Shown one piece after another: positions 16,447 through 24,768 of a stretch of 49,052 nucleotides of DNA. The notes beneath the pieces were generated by a model. That model searched no databases. It was given only the letters and a program-made list of their open reading frames with translations, and was not told the origin of the DNA. A program made the translations under genes and the position numbers. Source of the DNA: Pseudomonas kairouanensis (GTDB lineage: Bacteria; Pseudomonadota; Gammaproteobacteria; Pseudomonadales; Pseudomonadaceae); the NCBI RefSeq assembly GCF_004682055.1, contig NZ_QUZU01000043.1, positions 1 to 49,052 on the forward strand. The letters run 5' to 3'. Every line of letters begins with the position of its first letter. Positions within the stretch are counted from its first letter, which is position 1.

Positions 16447-17595
16447 ATGAAGCACCCTCGATACCTGCTCTCGGGCCTGGCCATGTCCATGCTGATCGCC
16501 AGTGGCGGCGCCCAGGCGGCAGGCCTTAGCAGCGAACACAAACCCTTCGGTAAAACCAACGACGGCACTGCCGTCGAACAATACATCCTGCGTAACAGCC
16601 ATGGCATGCAGGCCACGGTGATTACCTACGGCGGCGTGTTGCAGTCGCTCAAGGTGCCGGACAAACACGGCAAGGTCGAAGACGTGGTGCTGGGCTTCGA
16701 CGATGTGCAGGGCTACCAGGCCGGCACGGCGTTTTTTGGCGCGACCATCGGGCGCTTTGGCAATCGCCTGGCGGGCGGCGCGTTTGAACTCGACGGCAAG
16801 CGCTACCAGGTGCCGCTCAACGACGGCCCCAACTCACTGCACGGCGGCGCCGAGGGCTTCGACAAGCACGTCTGGACCGCCACGCCGGTCAAGGCCAAGG
16901 ACTCGGTGGGCGTGACCCTCACTTACCTGTCCAAGGACGGTGAGATGGGCTTCCCCGGCAACCTGAAAACCGAGGTCACCTACCGTCTGAACGACCAGAA
17001 CGAACTGCACATCGACTACAAGGCCACCACCGACAAACCCACCGTGCTCAACCTGACCAACCACAGCTACTTCAACCTGGCCGGCGCGGGCAATGGCGAC
17101 ATTCTCAAGCAAGTCGCCACCTTGCACGCCAGCCATTACACACCGGTGAATGCCACCTTGATTCCCACCGGCGAACTGGCGCCGGTAAAAGGCACGCCGA
17201 TGGACTTCCTCAAACCCACGCCGATCGGCCAGCACATCAAGGAGGATCATCCGCAGCTCAAGTTCGCCGAACCCAAGCAAGGTGGGTTCGATTTCAACTG
17301 GGCGCTGGATACCAAAGGCGATGTGAAGCAGTTGGCCGCCGAGGTGCATGACCCTGAGTCGGGGCGGCGCTTGCAGTTGTTTACCACTGAGCCTGGGGTG
17401 CAGTTTTATACCAGTAACTTCCTCGATGGGACGGTGAAGGGCAAGGCTGGGAAGACGTATCAGCACTGGAGTGGGTTTACGTTGGAGACCCAGCATTTTC
17501 CGGATGCGCCGAACCAGCCGAGCTTTAAATCAACCCGTTTGAACCCTGGCCAGACTTATAGCCAGAACACAATTTTCAAGTTCAGCGCTGATTAA
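16447..17595 (+). CDS. galM: Periplasmic aldose 1-epimerase (mutarotase)
   Basis: Galactose-mutarotase-family protein of 382 residues with a Sec signal peptide (cleavage after GGAQA), so it works in the periplasm. Core motifs are FGATIGRFGNRLAGG, LNDGPNSLHGG, the catalytic His region NLTNHSYFNLAG and the C-terminal GVQFYTSNFLDG and TLETQHFPDAPN. It interconverts alpha and beta anomers of aldoses, here most likely supplying the right L-arabinose anomer to AraF or the dehydrogenase. AGGAAG precedes the ATG. It is divergent from the SDR gene and followed by a REPIN. Confidence 0.9.
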   Translation: MKHPRYLLSGLAMSMLIASGGAQAAGLSSEHKPFGKTNDGTAVEQYILRNSHGMQATVITYGGVLQSLKVPDKHGKVEDVVLGFDDVQGYQAGTAFFGATIGRFGNRLAGGAFELDGKRYQVPLNDGPNSLHGGAEGFDKHVWTATPVKAKDSVGVTLTYLSKDGEMGFPGNLKTEVTYRLNDQNELHIDYKATTDKPTVLNLTNHSYFNLAGAGNGDILKQVATLHASHYTPVNATLIPTGELAPVKGTPMDFLKPTPIGQHIKEDHPQLKFAEPKQGGFDFNWALDTKGDVKQLAAEVHDPESGRRLQLFTTEPGVQFYTSNFLDGTVKGKAGKTYQHWSGFTLETQHFPDAPNQPSFKSTRLNPGQTYSQNTIFKFSAD

Positions 17596-17704
17596 AATGT
17601 GGGAGGGGCGGTGCGACGATTCGACTTGCTCCCGATAGCAGTGGTTCAGTTGATGCAACTTTGACTGACACGCCGCAATCGGGAGCAAGCCCCCTCCCAC
17701 ATTA
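17596..17704. repeat. REPIN with one long-loop arm
   Basis: The right arm (17678-17704) is the common GTGGGAGGGGGCTTGCTCCCGAT element on the minus strand. The left arm (17596-17637) is the same but with CGGTGCGACGATTCGA inserted at its centre, as at 7-47. The pair lies between the convergent mutarotase and araH genes. Confidence 0.85.
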
Positions 17705-17740
17705 GCCCTCTCCTGCATTTGGATTTTCACATGCAGGGAT

Positions 17741-18709
17741 TTAGCGTTGTTTCATGCGGTCGATGACCACCGCCAGCAACAGGATCGAGCCACGGATCAC
17801 GTACTGGTAGAAGGTGTCGATGTTCTTCAGGTTCATCGCATTCTCGATGATCGCCAAAATCAGCACCCCGGCAATCACATGGCGAATCATGCCAACCCCA
17901 CCACTGAGCGACACCCCGCCCAGCACACACGCCGAGATCACCGTCAGTTCAAATCCCTGGCCAATCATCGGCTGGCCCGAGGTCATGCGCGAAGCCAGGA
18001 TCACCCCGGCCAAGGCGCCGATCAAACCGTGCACGGCAAAGATCAGGATCTTGGTGCGGTCCACGTTCACCCCTGCCAGCAACGCCGCTTCCGGGTTGCC
18101 GCCAATGGCCATGGTGTTGCGCCCGTAAGTGGTGTAGTTGAGCAACCAACCGAAGAACAGGAAGCACAGGATGGTGATCAGGATCGGCACCGGCACCCCC
18201 AGCAACTGGCCGTTGCCAAAGATGAAGAACTGCTCCTCGGACACCCCCACCGCCTTGCCGTTGGCAAAGATATAGGCCAGGCCGCGCACGATCTGCATGG
18301 TCGCCAAGGTGGTGATCAAGGCATTGACCCGCAGCTTGGCGATGACGATGCCGTTGATCAGCCCCACCACCAGGCCCATCAACAAGGCTGCGCCGATGCC
18401 AAGCATGACGCTGTCGGTATCGCGCATCACAATGGCCGCCACCACGCCGGCGCAGGCAATCACCGAGCCCACCGACAGGTCGAAGTGCCCCGACGCCAGG
18501 CAAAACAACATGGTGCAGGCGGCGATACCCACAGTGGAAATCGCCAGGCCCAGCCCGCGCATGTTCAGCGGCGAAAGGAAGTTGTCGATGAGCAAGGCAC
18601 ACAGCAAAAAGATGCTCACTGCGGCCAGCAGCATTGCCCAGTTGTCGAGCAGTGCGCGCACATCCAGGGGCTTGCGCGCTGTGGGCAGCGCGTTTTGTTG
18701 GATCGTCAT
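17741..18709 (-). CDS. araH: L-arabinose ABC transporter permease
   Basis: Inner-membrane permease of 322 residues, BPD_transp_2 family, with 8-10 hydrophobic helices. GHFDLSVGSVIACAGVVAAI, GLINGIVIAKLRVNALITTLATM and the C-terminal NAMNLKNIDTFYQYVIRGSILLLAV are typical of AraH. It is the last gene of the arabinose operon, 9 bp after araG. With AraF and AraG it forms a high-affinity pentose importer. Confidence 0.93.
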   Translation of the reverse strand: MTIQQNALPTARKPLDVRALLDNWAMLLAAVSIFLLCALLIDNFLSPLNMRGLGLAISTVGIAACTMLFCLASGHFDLSVGSVIACAGVVAAIVMRDTDSVMLGIGAALLMGLVVGLINGIVIAKLRVNALITTLATMQIVRGLAYIFANGKAVGVSEEQFFIFGNGQLLGVPVPILITILCFLFFGWLLNYTTYGRNTMAIGGNPEAALLAGVNVDRTKILIFAVHGLIGALAGVILASRMTSGQPMIGQGFELTVISACVLGGVSLSGGVGMIRHVIAGVLILAIIENAMNLKNIDTFYQYVIRGSILLLAVVIDRMKQR

Positions 18710-18718
18710 AGTCGTCTC

Positions 18719-20221
18719 TCAGTTCGCCACGCTGCGCGGCAAAGCCAGTTGCAGCAAGTTGGATTCAGTGGCGTGTTCGCGGGTTTGTTCGCCGCGCAGC
18801 GCGCCTTCGCACAGCACCAGGATGCGATCGCTGATGCCCATCACTTCCATCAGGTCGCTGGACACCACGATCACCGCAATGCCCTGGGCCGCGAGGTTAT
18901 GGATGATCTGGTAGATCTCGGCCTTGGCGCCGATGTCGATGCCACGGGTGGGTTCGTCCAGCAGCAGGACTTTCATCGGCATTGACAGCCAACGGCCCAA
19001 AATGGCCTTTTGCTGGTTGCCGCCGGACAGGTACATGATCTTCTGCGCCGCATTCGGCGTTTTGACTTTCATGGCCTTGATCTGGTGGTCGGCGTTGCCC
19101 TTCTCCCAGCCGTCACGCAACAGCCAGCCAAAGGCCGAATGCGCACCACGGGCACTGATATTGATGTTCTCGGCCACGCTGGACAGCGGGATGATGCCTT
19201 CCTTCTTGCGGTCTTCCGGGCACAGCAGCACGCCAGCGGCGATGGCGTCGCGGGGTGAGCGCAGCTGCAGTTGTTCACCACACAGCGCCAACTGACCGGC
19301 GCTGGCCCGTTCCAGGCCGCTGAGCAGGCGGAACAGCTCCGTGCGCCCTGCCCCCACCAGCCCGAACAGCCCAAGAATCTCGCCCTTGCGCACCTCGAAA
19401 CTGATGGGCTCACGCAGGCCAGGCCCCACCAGGCCGTCGACCTTGAGTGCCACCTCACCCTGCTCGCGCGGCCGGTAATCGTAGATATCCTGGATATCCC
19501 GGCCGACCATGCAGGTCACCAACTGGTCATGGGTAAGCGCGCTCATGTCGTCAAACGTGCGCACGTAGCGCCCGTCCTTGAACACCGTGACCGCATTACA
19601 GATGCGGAAGACTTCCTCCATGCGGTGAGACACGTAAAGCACCACTTTGCCCTCGTCCCGCAGGCGCGTGATGATCGCCATCAAGCGGTCGATCTCCCGC
19701 GCCGACAGGCTGCTGGTGGGCTCGTCGAAGGCAATCACATGGGCGCCACGGGACAGCGCCTTGGCGATCTCCACCAATTGGCGCTGGCCCAGGGACAGGC
19801 GCCCGAGTTTTTCAGCCGGGTCAATTTCATCCGCCAGGCCCTTGAGGCAAGCGAGGGCCTGCTTGCGCAGCAGCCCCCGGTTGACCACGCCGAAACGCGT
19901 GGGCAAATGGCCGAGGAACAGGTTCTCGGCCACGGTCATTTCCGGCACCAGGTGCAGTTCCTGGTGGATCACCGCCACACCGCTGGCAATGCTGTCAGCG
20001 GCGTTTTTAAACGCCATGGTTTGCTCGCCAATCTGCAGCGAGCCACTGCTGGGAATGTAGGCGCCGCCAAGGATCTTGAGCAGCGTGGACTTGCCCGCAC
20101 CGTTCTCGCCCATCAATGCATGCACCTGTCCGGGCTGGGCGCTGAAGCTGATGCCATCCAGCGCCTTGACCCCAGGGAAGGTTTTGCCGATGCCGTCAAA
20201 CCGCAGGGCCGCAGCGGTCAT
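18719..20221 (-). CDS. araG: L-arabinose ABC transporter ATP-binding protein
   Basis: Tandem-domain sugar ABC ATPase of 500 residues. The first domain has Walker A GENGAGKSTL and signature LSLGQRQLVEIAKAL. The second has a degenerate Walker A (GLVGAGRTELF) and signature LSGGNQQKAILGRWL, as usual in this family. The start overlaps the araF stop by 4 bp (ATGA). The reading frame stays open upstream into araF; the ATG at 20221 is where homologous sequence begins. Confidence 0.94.
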   Translation of the reverse strand: MTAAALRFDGIGKTFPGVKALDGISFSAQPGQVHALMGENGAGKSTLLKILGGAYIPSSGSLQIGEQTMAFKNAADSIASGVAVIHQELHLVPEMTVAENLFLGHLPTRFGVVNRGLLRKQALACLKGLADEIDPAEKLGRLSLGQRQLVEIAKALSRGAHVIAFDEPTSSLSAREIDRLMAIITRLRDEGKVVLYVSHRMEEVFRICNAVTVFKDGRYVRTFDDMSALTHDQLVTCMVGRDIQDIYDYRPREQGEVALKVDGLVGPGLREPISFEVRKGEILGLFGLVGAGRTELFRLLSGLERASAGQLALCGEQLQLRSPRDAIAAGVLLCPEDRKKEGIIPLSSVAENINISARGAHSAFGWLLRDGWEKGNADHQIKAMKVKTPNAAQKIMYLSGGNQQKAILGRWLSMPMKVLLLDEPTRGIDIGAKAEIYQIIHNLAAQGIAVIVVSSDLMEVMGISDRILVLCEGALRGEQTREHATESNLLQLALPRSVAN

Positions 20222-21222
20222 TGCCACAGCCCGATTTTGGTCAGCTCTTCCTGGAAGTTGGCGCGGGTGATCAGCGTCACTTCGTCCATGGCGGTGTACT
20301 TGGCCGGCTCGGTGCCTTTGGTGACCCACTCGTACATCATCAGCGCAGTGTTATAGCCCTCGATGTGCGGGCTGGGCAGCATCGAGCCAAAGAAGCCGCT
20401 GTCGGCCTTTTTAAGTTCACCAATGGCGTCGGTGCCGTTGATGCCGATGCCGATCACGTTGGCCGCCTTGAAGCCGGCGCTTTCGGTGGCGCGCACGCCG
20501 CCCAGCACGGTGTTGTCGTTCATGCCGCCGATGATCAGGTTTTTCGCACCGCTGGGCAGTTTGACCAGGGCCGAGTTGGTGGCGTCCATGCTGCCCGGTA
20601 CGTCGAGGGTCTTGGCGGCGGTGAACAGGATGTGGTCCTTGGGTATGCCGGCCTCTTCCAGGGATTTGACCGAGCCGTCCGTGCGCTTCTTGCCGGTGTC
20701 GAGTTCGTTGAAGGTGTTGATCACCGCGTAGGTGTCCTTCCAGTCCCAGCCGCGTTTCTTCGCTTCAGCCGCCATGGCCGCGCCCTGCTTCTGGCCCACT
20801 TCAAAGGCGGCCATGCCCAGGTACGGCACGTCTTCCATGAAGTTGCCCTTGGCGTCGACGAAACGGTCATCCACGGCGATCACTTTGAGGCCGTTGGCCT
20901 TGGCTTTGGCGACGATGGCCGGGCCCAGGGACACGTCCGGCGGGCAGATCACAAAACCCTTGGCGCCGTTGGCGGCCAGGCTGTCGATGGCCGAGAGGGT
21001 TTTTTCGCCATCGGGCACGGCGATCTTGATCACGGTGAAGCCATGTTCCTTGCCGGCTTTTTCGGCAAAGGCCCATTCGGTCTGGAACCACGGCTCCTCT
21101 GCCTGTTTGACCAGAAAGCCGATCTTCACTTCTTCAGCGGCCAGCAACAGCCCGCTCAGGCTCATGGCCGAGACCGCCACTGCGGCGCAGGCCAGGGAAC
21201 GCAAACCACGACGACGATGCAT
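20218..21222 (-). CDS. araF: L-arabinose-binding periplasmic protein
   Basis: Solute-binding protein of 334 residues. The signal peptide is long and Arg-rich (MHRRRGLRSLACAAVAVSAMSLSG) with cleavage near LLAA. The mature part begins EEVKIGFLVKQAEEPWFQTEW, typical of AraF, with VINTFNELDTGKKRT and NLIIGGMNDNTVLGGVRATE in the C-terminal lobe. AAGGAG lies 9 nt upstream of the ATG at 21222; an in-frame start at 21261 lacks this. It captures L-arabinose for AraGH. Confidence 0.93.
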   Translation of the reverse strand: MHRRRGLRSLACAAVAVSAMSLSGLLLAAEEVKIGFLVKQAEEPWFQTEWAFAEKAGKEHGFTVIKIAVPDGEKTLSAIDSLAANGAKGFVICPPDVSLGPAIVAKAKANGLKVIAVDDRFVDAKGNFMEDVPYLGMAAFEVGQKQGAAMAAEAKKRGWDWKDTYAVINTFNELDTGKKRTDGSVKSLEEAGIPKDHILFTAAKTLDVPGSMDATNSALVKLPSGAKNLIIGGMNDNTVLGGVRATESAGFKAANVIGIGINGTDAIGELKKADSGFFGSMLPSPHIEGYNTALMMYEWVTKGTEPAKYTAMDEVTLITRANFQEELTKIGLWQ

Positions 21223-21270
21223 AGGGTGACTCCTTGTTGTTGTTTTTAAGTAGCACTGCAAGCGCCCGCG

Positions 21271-22134
21271 TTATCCGGCAAAGCGAGTGCAGGGTTTTCC
21301 AGGGACATCCACTTCAATCGCCAGCACCGCCCCATCCAATGGGTGATCCAACGGGCTGGCTGCACTGGTGATATAGAGGGTGGTGAGGTCGGGCCCGCCA
21401 AACACGCAACTGGTGGGGCGGCTCACGGGCAGTTCGAGGATGCGCTCAACGCTGCCATCCGGGGCGATGCGCAGCAGGCAGCTGCCGTCCCAGCGGGCGT
21501 TCCAGATATAGCCTTCAACGTCCATCGCCGATCCGTCCGGCCCACCGCGTTCATGGGGGCCGAACCACGGGTGCGCAGGGTCGAGTTGGCCGTTGGCTTG
21601 AATCCCATGGCGATACAAGGTGGCGTCCATGCTGTCGCCGAAATGCACCTGGCTGCCCTCTTCGTTCCACAGCAAGGTATTGGGAATGCCCAGGCCGCTG
21701 AGCAACGGCGTGACCTGCCCGTCGGCGTCGATGCGAAACAGGCCACCGGAACGCCGGGTGATGGGCAGGTCCTCACCCTGCTCGCCAATGTTGTTTTGCA
21801 TGGTGCCCAACCACAGACGGCCCTGGGCATCACAGCGCGCTTCATTGCCGCGGTTACCCGCTTGCGGGTCGGCCACGCACAGCAACGTCAGGGCCTCGGT
21901 GACCAGGTCGAGGCGATACACGCCGCTGCTCAAGGTCACCAGTGCATCACCGCTTTCACACGGGATAAAGGCCGAGACGTGCTCGGGCAATTGCCACACC
22001 TGCAATCGCCCGTCCTTGAGACGCAGCGCCTGCTTGCCGGCGATATTGACCCAGTACAGCGCCTGGGTCGGCCCATCCCAGAACGGCCCCTCGCCCAATT
22101 GCGCGCGGTGCGGAGTAACGGCGGTCCACAGCAT
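21271..22134 (-). CDS. SMP-30/gluconolactonase-family lactonase, probable L-arabinolactonase
   Basis: Six-bladed propeller lactonase of 287 residues. Family signatures are LGEGPFWDG (metal-binding Glu), GNRGNEARCDAQGRLWLGTM, GLGIPNTLLWNE and DVEGYIWNARWDGSCLLRI. It opens the sugar lactone made by the arabinose dehydrogenase to L-arabonate, the substrate of the dehydratase at 26284. It lies 48 bp upstream of araF and 38 bp downstream of the aldehyde dehydrogenase gene, inside the operon. It has no signal peptide, so the step is cytoplasmic. Confidence 0.85.
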   Translation of the reverse strand: MLWTAVTPHRAQLGEGPFWDGPTQALYWVNIAGKQALRLKDGRLQVWQLPEHVSAFIPCESGDALVTLSSGVYRLDLVTEALTLLCVADPQAGNRGNEARCDAQGRLWLGTMQNNIGEQGEDLPITRRSGGLFRIDADGQVTPLLSGLGIPNTLLWNEEGSQVHFGDSMDATLYRHGIQANGQLDPAHPWFGPHERGGPDGSAMDVEGYIWNARWDGSCLLRIAPDGSVERILELPVSRPTSCVFGGPDLTTLYITSAASPLDHPLDGAVLAIEVDVPGKPCTRFAG

Positions 22135-22172
22135 GATGCCTCCTGGATTGTTATTGTTCTCAGGTGTGCGTT

Positions 22173-23753
22173 TTACAGCGGCTCGCGCGAGGGCGTGCCA
22201 TCGACCAGCCGCTGGATACGCAACGGGTTGGCGTTTTTCAACGCGTCGGGCAGCAGGCTATCAGGGTAGTTCTGGAAGCACACGGGGCGCAGGAAACGGT
22301 CGATGGCCAAGGTGCCGACCGAGGTGCCACGGGCGTCGGAAGTCGCCGGATACGGACCGCCGTGCACCATCGAATCGCAGACCTCCACGCCCGTGGGGTA
22401 GCCATTGAGCAGGATGCGCCCGACTTTCTGCTCCAGCAGCGCAGTCAGTTCGTCAAATTGCTGCAGGTCGGCAGGCTCGCCAATCATCGTCGCCGTGAGT
22501 TGACCGTGCAGGCCCTGCAAGGCTGCGCTGAGCTGGGCCTGGTCGGCGACTTCGACAAACACCGTGGTGGGGCCGAAGACTTCTTCTTGCAGCACTTCGT
22601 CGCCGTCGATCAGCAGGCGTACATCGGCCTTGAACAGCTGCGGCTGGGCCTGGTTGCCCGACTGTGGATCGCCCGCCAGATGCTGGATGCCAGGGTGCGC
22701 GAGGAGTTTGTCCAGGCCCTTGCCGTAGCTGCTCAACGTGCCGGAATTAAGCATGGTTTGCGCCGGCTGGTCGCCGACCAATTGCGCCACCTGTTGGGTG
22801 AACGCGGTAAAGGCAGGCGATGCGATACCGATCACCAGCCCAGGGTTGGTGCAGAACTGCCCGCAGCCTTGCACCACCGAAGCGGTCAGGTCGCGGGCGA
22901 TGCTGTCGGCCCGCGCACTCAGCGCCTGGGGCAGCACGATCACCGGGTTGATGCTCGACATCTCGGCAAACACCGGAATCGGTTGCGGGCGCGCTGCCGC
23001 CATATCGCACAGGGCGCGACCGCCCTTGAGCGAACCGGTAAAGCCCACTGCCTGGATCGCCGGGTGCTTGACCAGTGCCTCACCCACGCCGCCGCCGAAG
23101 ATCATATTGAACACGCCAGCGGGCATATCGGTGGCGACCGCCGCACGGATGATCGCATCGGCCACCTGCTCGGCCGTCGCCATATGCCCGCTGTGGGCCT
23201 TGAACACCACCGGGCAGCCTGCGGCCAATGCCGCTGCGGTGTCGCCGCCTGCCGTGGAAAATGCCAGGGGGAAGTTGCTCGCCCCGAACACCGCCACCGG
23301 CCCCAGGCCGATGCGGTATTGGCGCAGGTCTGGACGCGGAAACGGGTGACGCTCAGGCAAGGCCTTGTCGATGCGCGCGCCGTAAAAATCGCCGCGACGC
23401 AGCACCGTGGCAAACAGGCGCATCTGGCCGCTGGTGCGCCCGCGCTCACCCTTGATACGGGCGGCCGGCAATGCGGTCTCGCGGCACACGACTTCGACGA
23501 AATCATCCCCCAGGGCGTCCAGTTCATCGGCGATGGCATCCAGAAACTGCGCACGGCGTGCCGCACTCAACGCCCGGTACGTCGGGTAAGCCTGGGCGGC
23601 AGCCTTGGCGGCAGCGTCAACCTCCTGCGCGGTGGCCTGGAAGAAAGCCTGGGGCAAGGCTTCGCCGGTGCTGGCATCGACGCTTTGCAGCTGGATGCTG
23701 CCGTTGGCGCTGCGCTGGCCGCCGATGTAGTTGTGGCCGAGAAACTGGGTCAT
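22173..23753 (-). CDS. Alpha-ketoglutarate semialdehyde dehydrogenase (NADP+ aldehyde dehydrogenase)
   Basis: Aldehyde dehydrogenase of 526 residues, the length of the KGSADH branch. Key features are VFGASNFPLAFSTAGGDTA (cofactor fold), KAHSGH, VGFTGSLKGGRAL, the general-base region FAEMSSINPV and the catalytic Cys in GCGQFCTNPGL. It oxidises 2,5-dioxopentanoate to alpha-ketoglutarate, the last step of the oxidative pentose route. It follows the AraD1 gene by 10 bp, so product passes directly between neighbouring enzymes. The ATG at 23753 begins the family N-terminus (MTQFLGHNYIGGQ). Confidence 0.9.
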   Translation of the reverse strand: MTQFLGHNYIGGQRSANGSIQLQSVDASTGEALPQAFFQATAQEVDAAAKAAAQAYPTYRALSAARRAQFLDAIADELDALGDDFVEVVCRETALPAARIKGERGRTSGQMRLFATVLRRGDFYGARIDKALPERHPFPRPDLRQYRIGLGPVAVFGASNFPLAFSTAGGDTAAALAAGCPVVFKAHSGHMATAEQVADAIIRAAVATDMPAGVFNMIFGGGVGEALVKHPAIQAVGFTGSLKGGRALCDMAAARPQPIPVFAEMSSINPVIVLPQALSARADSIARDLTASVVQGCGQFCTNPGLVIGIASPAFTAFTQQVAQLVGDQPAQTMLNSGTLSSYGKGLDKLLAHPGIQHLAGDPQSGNQAQPQLFKADVRLLIDGDEVLQEEVFGPTTVFVEVADQAQLSAALQGLHGQLTATMIGEPADLQQFDELTALLEQKVGRILLNGYPTGVEVCDSMVHGGPYPATSDARGTSVGTLAIDRFLRPVCFQNYPDSLLPDALKNANPLRIQRLVDGTPSREPL

Positions 23754-23763
23754 GAAGGTCTCC

Positions 23764-24753
23764 TTAAAGGGTGATGACGTGGCCGGGTTCGAACGCCGTA
23801 TCACTGCTGCCGACCGGGTTGACCAGCGGCGCGCCGAACTCGGCCTGGCTGATCTCGAACACATCTCCCGGCTGGGTACGTATACCGTCGGCAAATGACA
23901 GGGTGGCGGTGCCGAAGAAGTGAATATGCACATCGCCAGGCTTGAGGAACTGGCGGTATTTGAAGTGGTGGTATTCGAGGTTTTCCAGGCTATGGCACAT
24001 ATTGGCCTCGCCACTGAGGAATTCGTTTTGCCAGATCACTTCGCCGTCGCGCAGGATGCGGCTGGTGCCCGCCAGGTGCTGGGGCAACTCGCCCACGCGC
24101 AGCTCGGGCCCATAGCTGCAACTGCGCAGTTTGGAGTGGGCCAGGTACAGGTAGTTCTTGCGTTCCATCACATGGTCAGAGAACTCGTTGCCCACCGCAA
24201 AGCCCACGCGATAGGGCTTGCTATCCGGGCCGATAACGTAGAGGCCGCCGATTTCCGGCTCTTCACCCGCGTCCTCGGCAAACGGTGGTACCGGAAAAGC
24301 TTCACCAGGGCGCACCACGATGCTGCCGTCCCCCTTGTAGAACCACTCCGGTTGCACCCCGGCCTCGCCGGCCGCAGGTTTGCCGCCCTCCACGCCCCAT
24401 TTGAAAATGCGCATGGTGTCGGTCAGTGCGGTGTCGTCACCGGCCTGGTGCATCTTGTCCCGTGCCGAGGCGCTGCCCAGGTGGGTCAGGCCGGTGCCGC
24501 TGATCAGCATATGGGCCGGGTCGGGATGGTCCAGCGGCGGCAGGATTTTCAGATCCGCCAGCAACGCCGCGTAGTCGTGGCTGGCGCCCAGGCCCAGGCT
24601 ATCGACCTGTTGCGCCAGGCCCACACCGGCCTCGATGGCCGCCAGGGCCAACTCGCGCACGCTGCGGGCGGTCTGGACTTCGCGCAATTGAGTGCCGTCC
24701 ACTACGCCAACCCGGCGCTCACCGTTGTGCAATTGGAACTGAACTAAACGCAT
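23764..24753 (-). CDS. AraD1/XylX-type FAH-family protein, probable 2-keto-3-deoxy-L-arabonate dehydratase
   Basis: Fumarylacetoacetate-hydrolase-fold protein of 329 residues, starting MRLVQFQLHNGERRVGVVDG. The conserved central part includes GPDSKPYRVGFAVGNEFSDHVMERKNYLYLAHSKLRSCSYGPEL, with the Glu and Asp metal ligands expected of the fold. Known relatives (XylX of Caulobacter, AraD1 proteins) convert 2-keto-3-deoxypentonate to alpha-ketoglutarate semialdehyde, which fits the dehydrogenase directly downstream. Related FAH proteins instead split 2,4-diketo-3-deoxypentonate to pyruvate and glycolate; the presence of KGSADH favours dehydration here. Confidence 0.83.
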   Translation of the reverse strand: MRLVQFQLHNGERRVGVVDGTQLREVQTARSVRELALAAIEAGVGLAQQVDSLGLGASHDYAALLADLKILPPLDHPDPAHMLISGTGLTHLGSASARDKMHQAGDDTALTDTMRIFKWGVEGGKPAAGEAGVQPEWFYKGDGSIVVRPGEAFPVPPFAEDAGEEPEIGGLYVIGPDSKPYRVGFAVGNEFSDHVMERKNYLYLAHSKLRSCSYGPELRVGELPQHLAGTSRILRDGEVIWQNEFLSGEANMCHSLENLEYHHFKYRQFLKPGDVHIHFFGTATLSFADGIRTQPGDVFEISQAEFGAPLVNPVGSSDTAFEPGHVITL

Positions 24754-24768
24754 GCCTTTTCTCCTGAA

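Noticed and set aside
17712..17737. CCTGCAT/ATGCAGG hairpin after araH as a terminator
   Set aside because: Only 7 bp with a 12-nt loop and no T-run; the neighbouring REPIN is the stronger structure.
22164..23774. 536-codon open frame antisense to the aldehyde dehydrogenase
   Set aside because: Mirror of a conserved enzyme; no start-site or domain support.
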